A stretch of 64,000 nt of DNA from Platanthera guangdongensis. Its lineage: Eukaryota; Streptophyta; Magnoliopsida; Asparagales; Orchidaceae. This document shows positions 34,101-44,429 of the stretch, piece by piece. The translations under genes were made by a program, and so were the position numbers. Each line of letters begins with the position of its first letter. Within the stretch, counting starts at the first letter, position 1. The DNA lies in the NCBI GenBank assembly GCA_039583875.1, contig CM077162.1, positions 171,387,220-171,451,219 of the forward strand, written 5' to 3'. The notes beneath the pieces are model-generated. The model was not told the DNA's origin. It ran no database searches and saw only the letters and a list, made by a program, of their open reading frames with translations.

Positions 34101-34473
34101 GGACAGCCAGGCCAGGACGACAGGGCCTGATGTGACGGTGCCGTCGATACCGTCCGTTACAGATGTTAGTGTTTGATTACTCTGATGTAGCCCGTTTGGG
34201 CAATGTTTAGCTGTACTCTGATATATGGTAGAAGCATGTTTTAGCTTCTCATTATTGATGTATTTGGACATTATAACTTAGTGTGGATTTGACTTCTGGA
34301 TGTTTATTTATTTGGTTGGGTTGGCATGATTTATTGATATTGTTGTAGCCGGCGGGATAGGCGTCTTGTGGTACAGGTTAGCCCGTGTGCTAATGCTACC
34401 GCAAGGCGGCTGTTCCGGGCATAAGACTCCCCCTTCGTGCCGTGTTTTGGGATCCGGGAGGGGGGGTCTCACA
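31194..34473 (+). mobile_element. GY1 3' LTR
   Basis: Starts TGTAACGTCCC and ends 'ggggtctcaca', 3280 bp, near-identical to the 5' LTR. The final CTTACA has become CTCACA and the terminal G run is shorter (seven against more than ten). Followed by the TSD AAGCA and the resumed GY2 integrase. Confidence 0.95.
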
Positions 34474-35439
34474 AAGCATGTCCTCCAACGTCCGATTGAC
34501 CCTCTCGGTTTGGCCATCCGTCTGTGGATGAAAGGCTGTGCTGAACTTTAGCTTAGTGCCCAATAAACTATGCACCAAACTCCAGTCATTCGACGTGAAG
34601 CGTCCATCTCGATCACTAACAATACTGCGGGGCACACCATGCAACAGTACAATATTCTCCACATAGAGTTTGGCCAACCTTTCCACCAGGTCTTCCTTCC
34701 TGATCGAGATGAAGTGCGACACCTTTGTCAACCTATCTACGACCACCCAGATGACGTCGTTTACCCTCTACGACTTCGGCAAACCATGCACAAAATCCAT
34801 AGATATGTTGTCAAATTTCCATTCCGGGATAGGCAAGGACTTTAGGAAACCTCCGGGCTTCTGGCAATCCGCCTTCACCAAGGCACAAGTTTGGCACCTG
34901 GCCACATAAAGTGCTACATCCTTCTTCAATCCTGGCCTCCAAAATAATTTCTTCATGTCTCTATACATCTTCGTGCTTCCCGGGTAGATTGAGTACTTGG
35001 TATGATGAGTCTCGTACTTCAACTCCTCCCGAAGATTATCCGCACTAGGAACGCATAGGCGACCATCCTTCCTTAGCAACCCATCCTCAACAGCAAACTG
35101 GGAATTTGACCCATCCAATGATTCATCCAAGATCTACTTCATGCTGTTATCCTGAATCAACGTCTGCCGAACTCTATCAGCTAGGTCACACTGCACCTCG
35201 GTCCAAAACAATTTCGCCTCAATACTAGACTGCTTGTCGACGCAAGATATCTCCAAAGCCTCCAAATCACGGACCAATCACTCATCATGTACCGATAACC
35301 AGTTGTCCTGTGCAGGAACCTTACGACTCAACGCATCCGCCACTACATCACCTCTCCCTGGAACATAATGTATCTTGAAGGTGTAGTCCCCTAGGAAAAC
35401 CATCCACCTCCGCTACCTCATGTTCAGATCCTTTTGATC
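34474..35439 (-). pseudogene. GY2 RNase H end and integrase N-terminal and core segment
   Basis: Minus-strand reading from 35439: the RNase H end ('VADALSRKV' type), then 'SKMYRDMKKLFWRPGLKKDV' like integrase zinc-finger sequence, '[20 protein letters not shown]' and, after a frameshift near 34750, 'VVDRLTKVSHFISIRKEDLV', '[12 protein letters not shown]' and '[20 protein letters not shown]'. The last words continue at 23012. Two stops and at least one frameshift are seen. Its left break is the GY1 insertion and its right break is the solo LTR. Confidence 0.85.
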
Positions 35440-37545
35440 TGAAAGATATGGTACCTAAACACCTAGAGGGGGGGGGGGTGAATAGGTGACCTAATCCTTT
35501 TCTAACTTTGTTGGCAGCCAAACAGTTATATCACAGATTTCTAAGTAGTCTATTACAGCAATCAGCAAAAATCAAACATACACATCACATTCACAGCACA
35601 GCACAACATGATTTATAGTGGTTCCCCAATCTTTGGGTACATCCACTTTCCCCCTTCGCCTATCTAGCAGTGTACTAGATTCGGCCAAACTTCTCCACTG
35701 TCTCAGAACCCAAATAGGTTCCTACACCTCAGGCTCAAAGCCTTACACCTCAGCTTTCTCCAAAGCCTACACTCAGCCACAAAGGCCTACACTCAGCCAC
35801 CCAGGCCTACACTCAGCCAATCAAGGCCTACACTCAGAGTTCTTCAACTCCTACACTCAGGCTATCAAGCCCTACCCTCAGCCTTTATAAATTTAGGCTT
35901 ACAATGCACTCAGATCCAAAGATCCTACAAGATAAAATAGTATTGCAACAAATAACTCAACAACTCAGAAAATAAGAGAGGAGTTGTGAGTTTCTTGCTG
36001 AGTTCTTGGAAGAACTCAGATAGATCCAAACTGACTTAGCTTCCTTCAAAGCTTCTTGAGTAGAACTGAATAAGTCTGAATCCTCTGCAGTTGTTCCTTG
36101 ACCTCTGCTTCTTAAGATCCAGATGCCTCTGAATCCTTCTTCTCAGCCTAGTTCCAAAGACTGAATTCTTGATTGGAGCTCTCTCTCTCCAACTTCTTAG
36201 ATCTGCAGTTGGACTGCCAGATCTTCTTGTGTTGATACTCTGTGTATCACTTTTCTGATTACTTGAATAATCTGATCAATTACTTCAAATAGCTTCAACA
36301 ACAGTTTCTGTAAACTGTGGGTGCCTATTTATAGGCATTCTTCATGGTAACCGGCTGGTCCGGTTCATAACAGACTTCTGACTTCCCTGACAGTTGCTGT
36401 AGACCGGCTAGATCGGTAGCTGTCATATCAACCAGTCACTTCTTGAAATTTTCTAACTGTCAGATAGTGTCGAGACTTTCTGTTCTTAAGTGTCGACACT
36501 TATAGACCAAGTGTCGACACATGCTGTGTAAGTGTCGACACAAGTCTACAAGGTGTCGACACAACTCCTTGTATGTCTCGACACAGATTCTTCTGCATGT
36601 GTCGACACTGAAATTGAGTGTCGACACAAGTACTTGTTCTTCATTCTTTAACTGTATTCTTCTAAGTGTCGACACATCTCTTTTGTGTCGACACAACTTC
36701 TTGTGTTGAATCTGTCAAGTGTCGACACTGCTTCTTGGTGTCGACACAAGTCTTCAATATAGATTCTTCAGCTGAGTGTCGGCACATTCCCTTAGTGTCG
36801 ACACTTGTACTTAGAATATTTTTTTTAGATATTTCTGTTCTTTGCTAAGTGTCGACACAGCTCCTTGTGGCGACACTTTCTACAAGTGTTGAGTCTTTAG
36901 CTAAGTGTCGACACATTGTGCTGGGTGTCGACACTTACTTCAAGTGTTGATTCTTCTGGTAGTGTGTCGACACTTGTGCTGAGTGTCGACACATTCTTCA
37001 AATGCTGACTCTCCTGCATAGTGTCGACACATTGTGTTGAGTGTCGACACTTACTTTAAATGTTGACTCTTCTGCATAGTGTCGAAACATTGTGTTGAGT
37101 GTCGACACTTGTACTTGGACTCTGCAGACTTTTGCTGAGTGTCGACACAGCTCCAAGTGTCGACACTTTCTGGTGTAGACACTGCTTCACTGGGTGTCGA
37201 CACAGCTCCTTGTGTCGACACTTTCTGTCTGCACTTTTCTTCACTGAGTGTCGACACATCTCTAAGTGTCGACACTCTCTGTCTGGTGTCGACTCTTCAT
37301 CCCAGGTGTCGACACAATGACTCCAAGTGTCGACACTGTTTGTTTGGGTGTCGACACAAGCTTTCTCAAGTGTCGACACTTTCCCTCTGGGTGTCGACAC
37401 ATGGACTTAGAAAGTTTTAGCTTCAGTCCAGTGAATACCTAACCTGCACAAGTGACTCAAATATACATCAAATACATTATGATGTATATCATTGAGATGG
37501 GTGAGGCTTCTTCAAATTAGATACATTTGACCAATGTACCCAACA
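35440..37545 (-). mobile_element. Solo LTR of the GTGTCGACAC family (TSD TGATC)
   Basis: On the plus strand it begins 'tgaaagatatggtacc' and ends 'caatgtacccaaca', flanked by TGATC at 35435-35439 and 37546-37550. It is the same family as 11172-13285, in reverse orientation, with the palindrome array at 36460-37400, the TATA box on the minus strand at 36325-36333 and the minisatellite at 35766-35830. It interrupts the RNase H to integrase linker of GY2. No internal region is present. Confidence 0.95.
36460..37400 (-). repeat. GTGTCGACAC palindrome array, second copy
   Basis: The same kind of array as 11313-12245, here with roughly thirty exact or near-exact palindromes. Spacers correspond between the two LTRs as reverse complements, but several palindromes are lost or gained (for example 'gtgtcggcac' at 36777 and 'gtgtcgaaac' at 37079). 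Confidence 0.9.
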
Positions 37546-37636
37546 TGATCTAACATGTACTTCAAGCTCTTATGATCGGTGTATATATCGACTTTCACAC
37601 CATATAGATAGTGCATCCACAGCTTTAGAGCAAATA
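37546..37636 (-). pseudogene. GY2 RNase H internal piece (91 bp)
   Basis: The minus strand reads '[20 protein letters not shown]' and 'HKSLKYM', the conserved RNase H core of a gypsy element. It links 35439 on one side with 51621 on the other, where the reading continues upstream as '[13 protein letters not shown]'. It starts with one copy of TGATC and ends with AAATA, the duplications of the two insertions that isolate it. Confidence 0.9.
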
Positions 37637-37873
37637 TGTAACATCCCATTTCCAACTAGACCCTTAAGAGTGGTTTTGTCCATGACTAGGTCATGACAAA
37701 ACCCTAGGAAGCCATAAATGGGCCAAGAGATAAAAGGCAAAGGTGAGGATCATCATGGTCTGCAAATAGTAGGATTCTGAACAATAATTTAGGATGACCA
37801 TGGGGCTACACCTTGACCCCAAGACCCTACCAAAACACCCCCAAACATTTTTGGAGGCCCATTAGAGCCATAA

Positions 37874-38600
37874 GGACCCATTGGGGTCAATCAAAGAGAC
37901 TCAGTTGACCCAAGTCAACCCTAACCCTAAATGGGTCAAACTAGCCTATTTAGGGTCAATTGACCTTCCCCTAGCCAAGTGGACCCCACCCATGCCATCC
38001 TAACCCTAAAGTGAGGTCAATAGGGTCACCAAGGACACATTGAGTTCAGCCCTAGAGACCAAGTTGACCCAAGTCAACTTAGACCCCTCATTTGGTCAAA
38101 GTACCCTTACTAAGGGTAGGTGACCTCCAAAGTGCAAGGTAACCCTACATAACACTTCCTAGACCTCAGGGGAAGCCATGAGGTCACCAAGGACCCCTTG
38201 GGGTCAACCCAAATGGTCATGTTGACCCAAGCCAACTCTAACCCCTAATTTGGTCAAAGTGCCCTAACTAAGGGTCAAGTGACCCCCAATGTGCCCAACC
38301 AACCTTACCCAGGGCTTCCTAAACCTAAAGTGAGGTCAATGGGTCACTAGGGACCCATTGGAGTCAAACCTAGTGGCTAAGTTGACCCAAGTCAACTCAA
38401 GACCCAAAGTGGTCAAAGTGCCCTTACCAAGGGTCAAGTGACCTACAAGGTGCCAAGTTAACCGTACCCAACCCTACATTGACCTTAGGGGAGTCCAATG
38501 GGTCACCAAGGACCCATTGGGGTCAACCCAAATGATCAAATTGACCCAAGTCAACTCTAGCCTAAGCTAAGTCAAACCTAGCCCAAATGGGCTAACCCAA
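37874..38600 (+). repeat. About 158-bp tandem repeat in the GY3 LTR
   Basis: Four to five diverged units, each starting near 'ggacccattggggtcaa' (about 37874, 38032, 38190, 38350 and 38509) and containing 'gttgacccaagtcaac' and 'aagtgaggtcaa'-like words. The truncated 3' LTR (48080-48610) retains the first two units. GTCAA and TTGAC words dominate the tract. Confidence 0.8.
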
Positions 38601-41600
38601 GCTCAAGCCATTTTCCCCTTAGGCTAACCTCACTTTTCATAATTATTATGATTAAGTTTGCTGCACATATCCTATGGAGTTGACCAATCAACATGGGGGA
38701 CTAGGAGAGAGAAAGCTCCATTTGCCCTTTAATGGAGGAGAGAGAAATAGGGAGGAAGAAGCCATTCATGGCTTAGGGAGGCCAAGAGCCATCCTTGATG
38801 GCTGAATTCAACTCCCATGGAGAAGGGGGGAGTTTCTAGCAGTTTCTTGGGCACCCCAAGCCAGATTCACCTCCCACCACCTTGGCCGAACCAAGCTTTC
38901 AATGGCCATTGATGGTTGGCCTCTCCCCTCCCCCAACTGGTGTTTTAAACACCATCAGTGACATGAGAAGAGCCCTTCCCACCATTTACCTGAGGATTTC
39001 GAGCCACTTGACTGAACTGTTGTAGAAATCCGGCCGGCGGCACCACCACCATGGCAACCCGAAGATCGACTCGACTCCAGACCACCAGCAAGGTCCTCCT
39101 CCTCTCCTTATCTCATGGGTAAATCGTAGAATTAATTAGGTGCAAGGTTCAGGCTCAATTGAGCCCGATCCAAATCCTGGTTTTCATGGATTTCAGCCGA
39201 AAAACGTATTGGTGGAACCGCCGGAATCCGCATCTCCGGCGGCTGTGCCGCCGCCTGGCGACAGCCACCACCTCAACAAAGGTGGTGGTGGCGATGGCCG
39301 GTCGGGGAAGGGGCTGGTTGGCCGGCGGCAGCCGCTTGAAGTCGGCCCAGGAAGAACGAGTCCTGGCCATCGGCTCAAGGATGGAGATGAAGGGATTCCG
39401 TCCATTTGCGTTAAGATTCGTGCTTATATGATTTTAAACTATAGTTTATACATTTCTGATTTATTAAATTTCTGTCACAGATTTGGTATTTAATGGTTTT
39501 ATTTTTTAAAAATACCTAGGCTCCTCTACTGAAAAAGTCACCAACATGAAACTTGTAACCCTAGGTGTCTAATTTATTCTAAAATTGATTTGGACCAATT
39601 TGTCCCTCTAGTTGGACTAAGGCACCCATTTTGATGGGACCTGTACTTAGGGCTGTCCTGAGATTCAAATGGATGTCCCCCTTCATCCCTTGTCCAAATG
39701 GGCTGAAATTTGGACCGGGAATCGGTATTAACTATACCTAGGGCCTGTCCAAAATTGGGAGTTTTTTGGAGAAACGTTGCCTAAAGTTTTTGCTTTTATT
39801 TAATAATGCTAGGGTAATTTAATTAAGTGTGACCTCCAAACCCTACCAAATTTTGGTGAGTGGTCGCTGACATCAATACCAAACCCTAGTTTGGCCTTAA
39901 GGAGGTGTTTTTGATTAAAAGTGCACCACGGGCTTAGGGTGTCCACCTCCCCTCAACAGAGGCTGAGGTTTTGGACACTGACTTAGTATGACCAATGTCA
40001 CCCTCTTAAGGAAAATGGGGTGATTTAGGCTTGATTTACCCTATGGTTCAACCTCAAACCCTAAGGAAGGACTTTTGGGGGTTGTGAAGGACATTGGGGC
40101 TAATGCCCTTGTATGACCTTGAAACTCAGTAGAATTGAAGGTAGTGTAACCTAAGTTCTCTGGAAGGAATCTTAGAGGACTTGGAGGAAGGTAGACACCT
40201 CAAAACCCTAACCCTAGTTTTAGGGTAGAAACACAATTTTGTAAATTCAGTCACTAAACCTTATTTAAAAGTTGTGAAACTTGGGTAGAGTAAGTTTTAG
40301 ACCATCTAGAACCCCTAGTAATTTTATTAGAATTTTATGGATTATAATTCTAGTACTTTATTTGTTAAATATCAAAAGGCCCCAACATGTTGTTTTAATT
40401 AATTTGATTATTTTGTTCATTTGAAACTGATGAATCTTGGTCAGTAGATGATCTAGGCCTACGTGAATATCACTGGATTTTGTTACAATTTTTAATTGAA
40501 GATATTTAGTACTCCCTTCACTAGTTTCAAAAGGGGATTTGGTGGTATAAAATTATTTATAGATGATATATCTGTTGAAAAATCATGAGACTTAGGTACT
40601 GATGATTTCGGGCCAAAATGTGCTTGTAGGAATTTATTCATAATTTTTAGAGGGTTTATTACAGTACTTTTTTTACAAGTCCATAATATAAAGATTTTTG
40701 ATAATTAATTTATTCAGAGATTAATACTTGTTGAAAAAAATTATAAAACTTAGCCAATGCTAATTTTAAGCTTGTATCTGCATAGTATAATTAATTTATA
40801 ATTTTTGGATGGATATTTCTATACTTGATTCATAAACAACCGAAGATAGTAAATATTGCTAAAATAGTTTTAGTGCCCTTTTGATGATAGAAAAATTGTG
40901 ATACTTTGGATTTACCATATTGAGATAACCTAATATTTATCATAATTTTGTTAGGTATCTTGCATAAGTACTTAGGGTAGTTCGTGTTCAAACTAGTAGT
41001 CTTTGGAAGTTTAGGGAAATTAATTAAATGCCAGATAAATTAGGAAAATTATAATTTCCTGGATTTAGTCTATTTGTGTCATGATAAGTCTCCAATAAAT
41101 AAGGTAGGCCATTTGGATGAGTATTTGGATTATCTCCTGTCCGGTCCGACAAATAGCCTAGGATGGTCTGCATTTGGCAAGATGGGTAAATTGCAATAAG
41201 ATACGATGGGACATGGTGTAGGAGTTAGTCATTTTGGATAGATGTGGATGAGTTCACCATAGAAGGATAGGAAGAGTGGTGAGAAATTGGTTTGGCTAAA
41301 GTTTAGAGGCGCTCGGGTCCTACGAAAGATCGTCTTCCCCGAGGTGAGGTAGAGTCAAATCACCCTAGGTTAGTCTACCGTAACACGAGAAGGTAATGGG
41401 TAAGGGAATCAACCAATAATAATAATAAGAACCCTGCGAAAGGGAACACTGGGCGTAATCCCAACATAGTTCCTAGTGCACCTTGAGAGCCCTTCACAGG
41501 GAATACCGGGGGTAGTCCTGGGTTAACGTAAACTGTATTAACAAGCTGAAAAAGAGTAACTTAGTAATTAGGGTTGCACATTTCACGAACACAGATAGCA

Positions 41601-42130
41601 CAGTAAGATAGTTGGGAGCTTCAACTTGGATGGTTGAGAGACAAACGTTTTGGTCCGGGGAGCTTCGGCTCAATTGTTTGAGACAGACATTTTGGTCTGG
41701 GGAGCTTCGGCTCGGTTTTGAATATGATAAATTTGCATGTGCATGAAAGGAAAGAAAATTAAGGTGGTGGGTCTTCGGTATTGGAGGGTCGATGCACCGA
41801 CGCCAATACGCTGACTCGGCAAGTGTGGTTAGCACTTCGCCAACAGAAGTCCGGTGCCCCAGCCGGCAAGAGTACGCAGGAGTTCGCTTCGTGCACCAAG
41901 CGTTGAAGCGTACGATAGGTCTGACCGGTAGTGCTTTATTGGTTTAGAGGTGGGCGAGGCCCAACCCACCACTTCTGTCTGCCACTACGGAGGTATCCTT
42001 GGAGGTTACGGCTCCAGAAAGGGGGAACTAAAGGTCTGTGTGCACAGAGTCGGGTGTGTGTGTTGCACTTGCATGTTCCATCATACCCACTTGCATGTCA
42101 TAGCATAATCATTTCATTTAACCCTGACAC

Positions 42131-42300
42131 CTAAAGTATAAGTGGAATGGGATGCTTATACATTAGGACCTGCAAAACGACCCCTTGGTCTATAAGCTTG
42201 TGTGGGCAAGTTTATAAATTAAGGTCAATTTTGATATATATTTACTGCTGTTTGATAACCGACACCGCAACGTATAAATTGGTATGAGACTTTTTATACG
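42131..42300 (+). other. Stem-loop set in the GY3 LTR
   Basis: Imperfect hairpins: ctaaagtataag with cttatacattag (42131-42166); cttggtctataagcttg with caagtttataaattaag (about 42184-42223, loop tgtggg); cgtataaa with tttatacg (42271-42300). The order, spacing and AUAAG-type stems resemble the two perfect hairpins of GY1 at a similar distance from the LTR end. Confidence 0.55.
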
Positions 42301-42972
42301 ATGGAAGCCTTGCAGAAGACCCCTTGGCTTATGTGTTCTCACATAAGTGAAGGTTACTTTTCATACTTCATCTTATTGTCAAAATCTATTATAGAATTGC
42401 TAGAATAGGTCCGCTGCCATCTGTTTTTGATTATTCTCCACCTTCAAGTCCTCCCCTTTCTTCCTCTCCGCTCGATGCCTAGGAGCCATGGGGGAAGGGG
42501 CGAGGGATGATAGGGCTTAGTCTTTTAGACTAACGGTTTTCGAACCACATCATTTAGGGGATCGTGGAGCCCAACATAGAGGAGCAGCCCCAGAGACCGG
42601 TGCGCTTGGAGATGGGGCAGTCTAGCTCCGGATTTCATACAGCCGAGACCGTGAGTCTCGACCTTGAGTAGATTTTCTGCTTTTGCTTCCGCATGAGTGA
42701 ATTGTAGTGAGGACATGATGTATTGGGCATAAGCCCGTATTTTAGTACTCTGATATATTATTCTGTGGACACTCCCTTCGTGGAGATTATCTATATGATA
42801 TGTGATTTACTTTATTTTACTACTTTTTTGTGATCGAATTGACCGGCAGAATCAGCGCTTTGTGGTGATGACCCTTCAGGACGTGAAGGAGTCACCGCAA
42901 AACGGCGATTCTGGGCCTAAGACCCCGGTGTTTGAAAAAGAAAACGGGGGGGGGGGGGGGGGGGGTCTTACA

Positions 42973-43254
42973 AGTGGTATCAGAGCAGACCTCGATCGAA
43001 AAGTAGTATTCCACAACCCGGGGCCACCCCCGTGCGAGTTTAGTTTGGGGACAAACTAAGCAGCGGAAGCAGTGGTGTGCCCATATGAGGGATCACATGT
43101 AAATTGTCCACTTCTTACTAAGTATTGAGTCGATTACCTACTAATATAGTTCATTTTACAGCCCCTAGCTCAGCCCACCCCACAAGGAGGAGCTCAGCAG
43201 ACTCCGGACATTGTACCACCTCCCCCAGTCCCCACTCCTTTCCTACAGTCGGAG
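42973..43254 (+). promoter_or_regulatory. GY3 primer-binding site and leader
   Basis: TGGTATCAGAGC (42975-42986) is the initiator-tRNA-Met primer-binding site, two bases after the LTR end. The leader has no separate gene; from about 43160 the Gag frame is open, but its first visible ATG is at 43255. Confidence 0.9.
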
Positions 43255-44299
43255 ATGGGACAAACTCTGACAGCCATTTTGGAGGCTTTTAGGGCCCAAC
43301 AGGTTCCAGCTCCTCAACCGAACCCGGGGGCCAACTGGTTGAGCATCTTCCAAGGACTTTCTCCCCCGTCCTACTTGGGGACAAAGTCGGCAGTTCAGAC
43401 GGAAGAGTGGCTGGATATTATGTACGAAATGCTGACCGGAATACGGTGCCCCTGGGAGGAGAGGGTGGCTTTGGTGGTATCTTGCCTGGAGTCTCATGCT
43501 AAGAGGTGGTGGAAGACATTGCTGGACATGACATTTGTCGATAGGGAGGTTGCGAAAATTACCTGGGAAGAGTTCAGGGCCACGCTGCTGGAGCATTTTG
43601 TTCCGCAGTCGGCCAGGGATCAGCTGGAGGAGCGGTTCTTACAACTGAAGCAGGGCACCAGGACGGTGGTGGAGTAACATCGGGAGTTCGACCATTTGGC
43701 TCGGTATGCAGGTTCTTACCAGCTGGACGAAGCAGGATACATCAAGAGGTTCTATAAGGGTCTGAAAGAGGAGTTGAGGGAGGCCTTGTTATTTGTATCC
43801 GACGGGCCTATCTCCAGGATTTTGGAGATGGCAAAGAGGATTGAGGCTGATTGGCACACCACTCGGGGTCAGAAGCGGCAAGCGGAGGATCAGGGCCGGA
43901 GAGCCAGGAATGATTAGCGGCGATGTGCTATACCAGATGGGAGAAGGACAGAGGACCAGCCTTGTCAGGAAGTGAGGCAGGAGCCGATGGAGCAGGTGAT
44001 ATTGGCCCCTCAACCTCTTCGGATGCAGGAGATGCCGAGACCCGGGGGTATGGCGTATACCTCACCAGAGTGCTTCCATTGTCATTAGGTTGGACACCTC
44101 CAGAGAAACTGCCCCATGAGGGGGGCACCACCTCCAGCACCACCGGGTGGCCCACCTGCTCAGCATTTCGGAGGCCGAGGACGCGGCCGAGGACGCGGCC
44201 GAGGATGTGGTTACCAGGGAGGGGATCGTAGGCAAGAAAGGGAGCAGGTGTATGCTTTTGACCTGGCACAGCCTCGGAACCCAGAGCAGGTCATAGCAG
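43255..44299 (+). pseudogene. gag: GY3 gag (several stops)
   Basis: 'MGQTLTAILEAFRAQQ' at 43255 aligns with an internal part of GY1 Gag, so the true start was probably further left. Conserved words are 'ESHAKRWWKTLLDMTF', 'LEERFLQLKQGTRTVVE' and 'YIKRFYKGLKEELREALLF'. Stops occur at 43675-43677 and 43915-43917 and inside the zinc knuckle ('CFHCH*VGHLQRNC', about 44070-44112). The C-terminus is rich in arginine-glycine and ends 'QPRNPEQVIAG' at the intron donor. Not functional as read. Confidence 0.85.
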
Positions 44300-44429
44300 G
44301 TACGTCCAGATATTTAAATTATTTAAATAGAGTTCCCTTTCTCAATTTCCCAACAAGTAGAACTGCCATAAGTAGAATAAATAGGAAAGAAAACTTGTTA
44401 TAAAATACTAAGACATTTAATCGTCCCAG
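44300..44429 (+). other. Spliceosomal intron between gag and pol of GY3 (130 bp)
   Basis: Donor CAG|GTACGT, acceptor TCGTCCCAG|G, AT-rich interior, and a branch-site-like 'tactaag' at about 44406-44412. Splicing joins GCA plus one base to 'gt ata gtc ttc', giving Ala-Gly-Ile-Val-Phe at the same codon and phase as in GY1. Intron length modulo 3 is 1 here and 2 in GY1, yet both restore the pol frame. Unspliced RNA gives about 33 extra codons and a stop at 44401-44403. Confidence 0.75.

Larger units (their letters stand above)
23013..34473 (+). mobile_element. GY1: complete young gypsy (Tekay-like chromovirus) retrotransposon
   Basis: An element of 11.46 kb with 5' LTR 23013-26297, gag, an intron, pol, and 3' LTR 31194-34473. 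It is flanked by the 5-bp duplication AAGCA (23008-23012 and 34474-34478). By eye I count about 38 substitutions between the two 3.28-kb LTRs, roughly 1.2%, so the insertion is recent. It interrupts the GY2 integrase. It looks close to autonomous; two nonsense changes (gag near 26645, pol at 31039) are the visible defects. Confidence 0.95.
37637..42972 (+). mobile_element. GY3 5' LTR (5.3 kb)
   Basis: Begins TGTAACATCCC and ends 'gggggtcttaca' at 42972, just before a primer-binding site. At 5336 bp it is long even for Tekay-type elements. It holds a roughly 158-bp tandem repeat (37874-38600), AT-rich sequence (about 39420-41100) and a hairpin set (42131-42300) related to that in GY1. Small open frames near 39140-39490 and 41490-41835 match no family I know and are not conserved in GY1. 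Confidence 0.85.

Noticed and set aside
39140..39493. Open frame of about 117 codons in the GY3 LTR
   Set aside because: GC-rich stretch open in several frames and on both strands, no recognised domain, absent from the related GY1 LTR.
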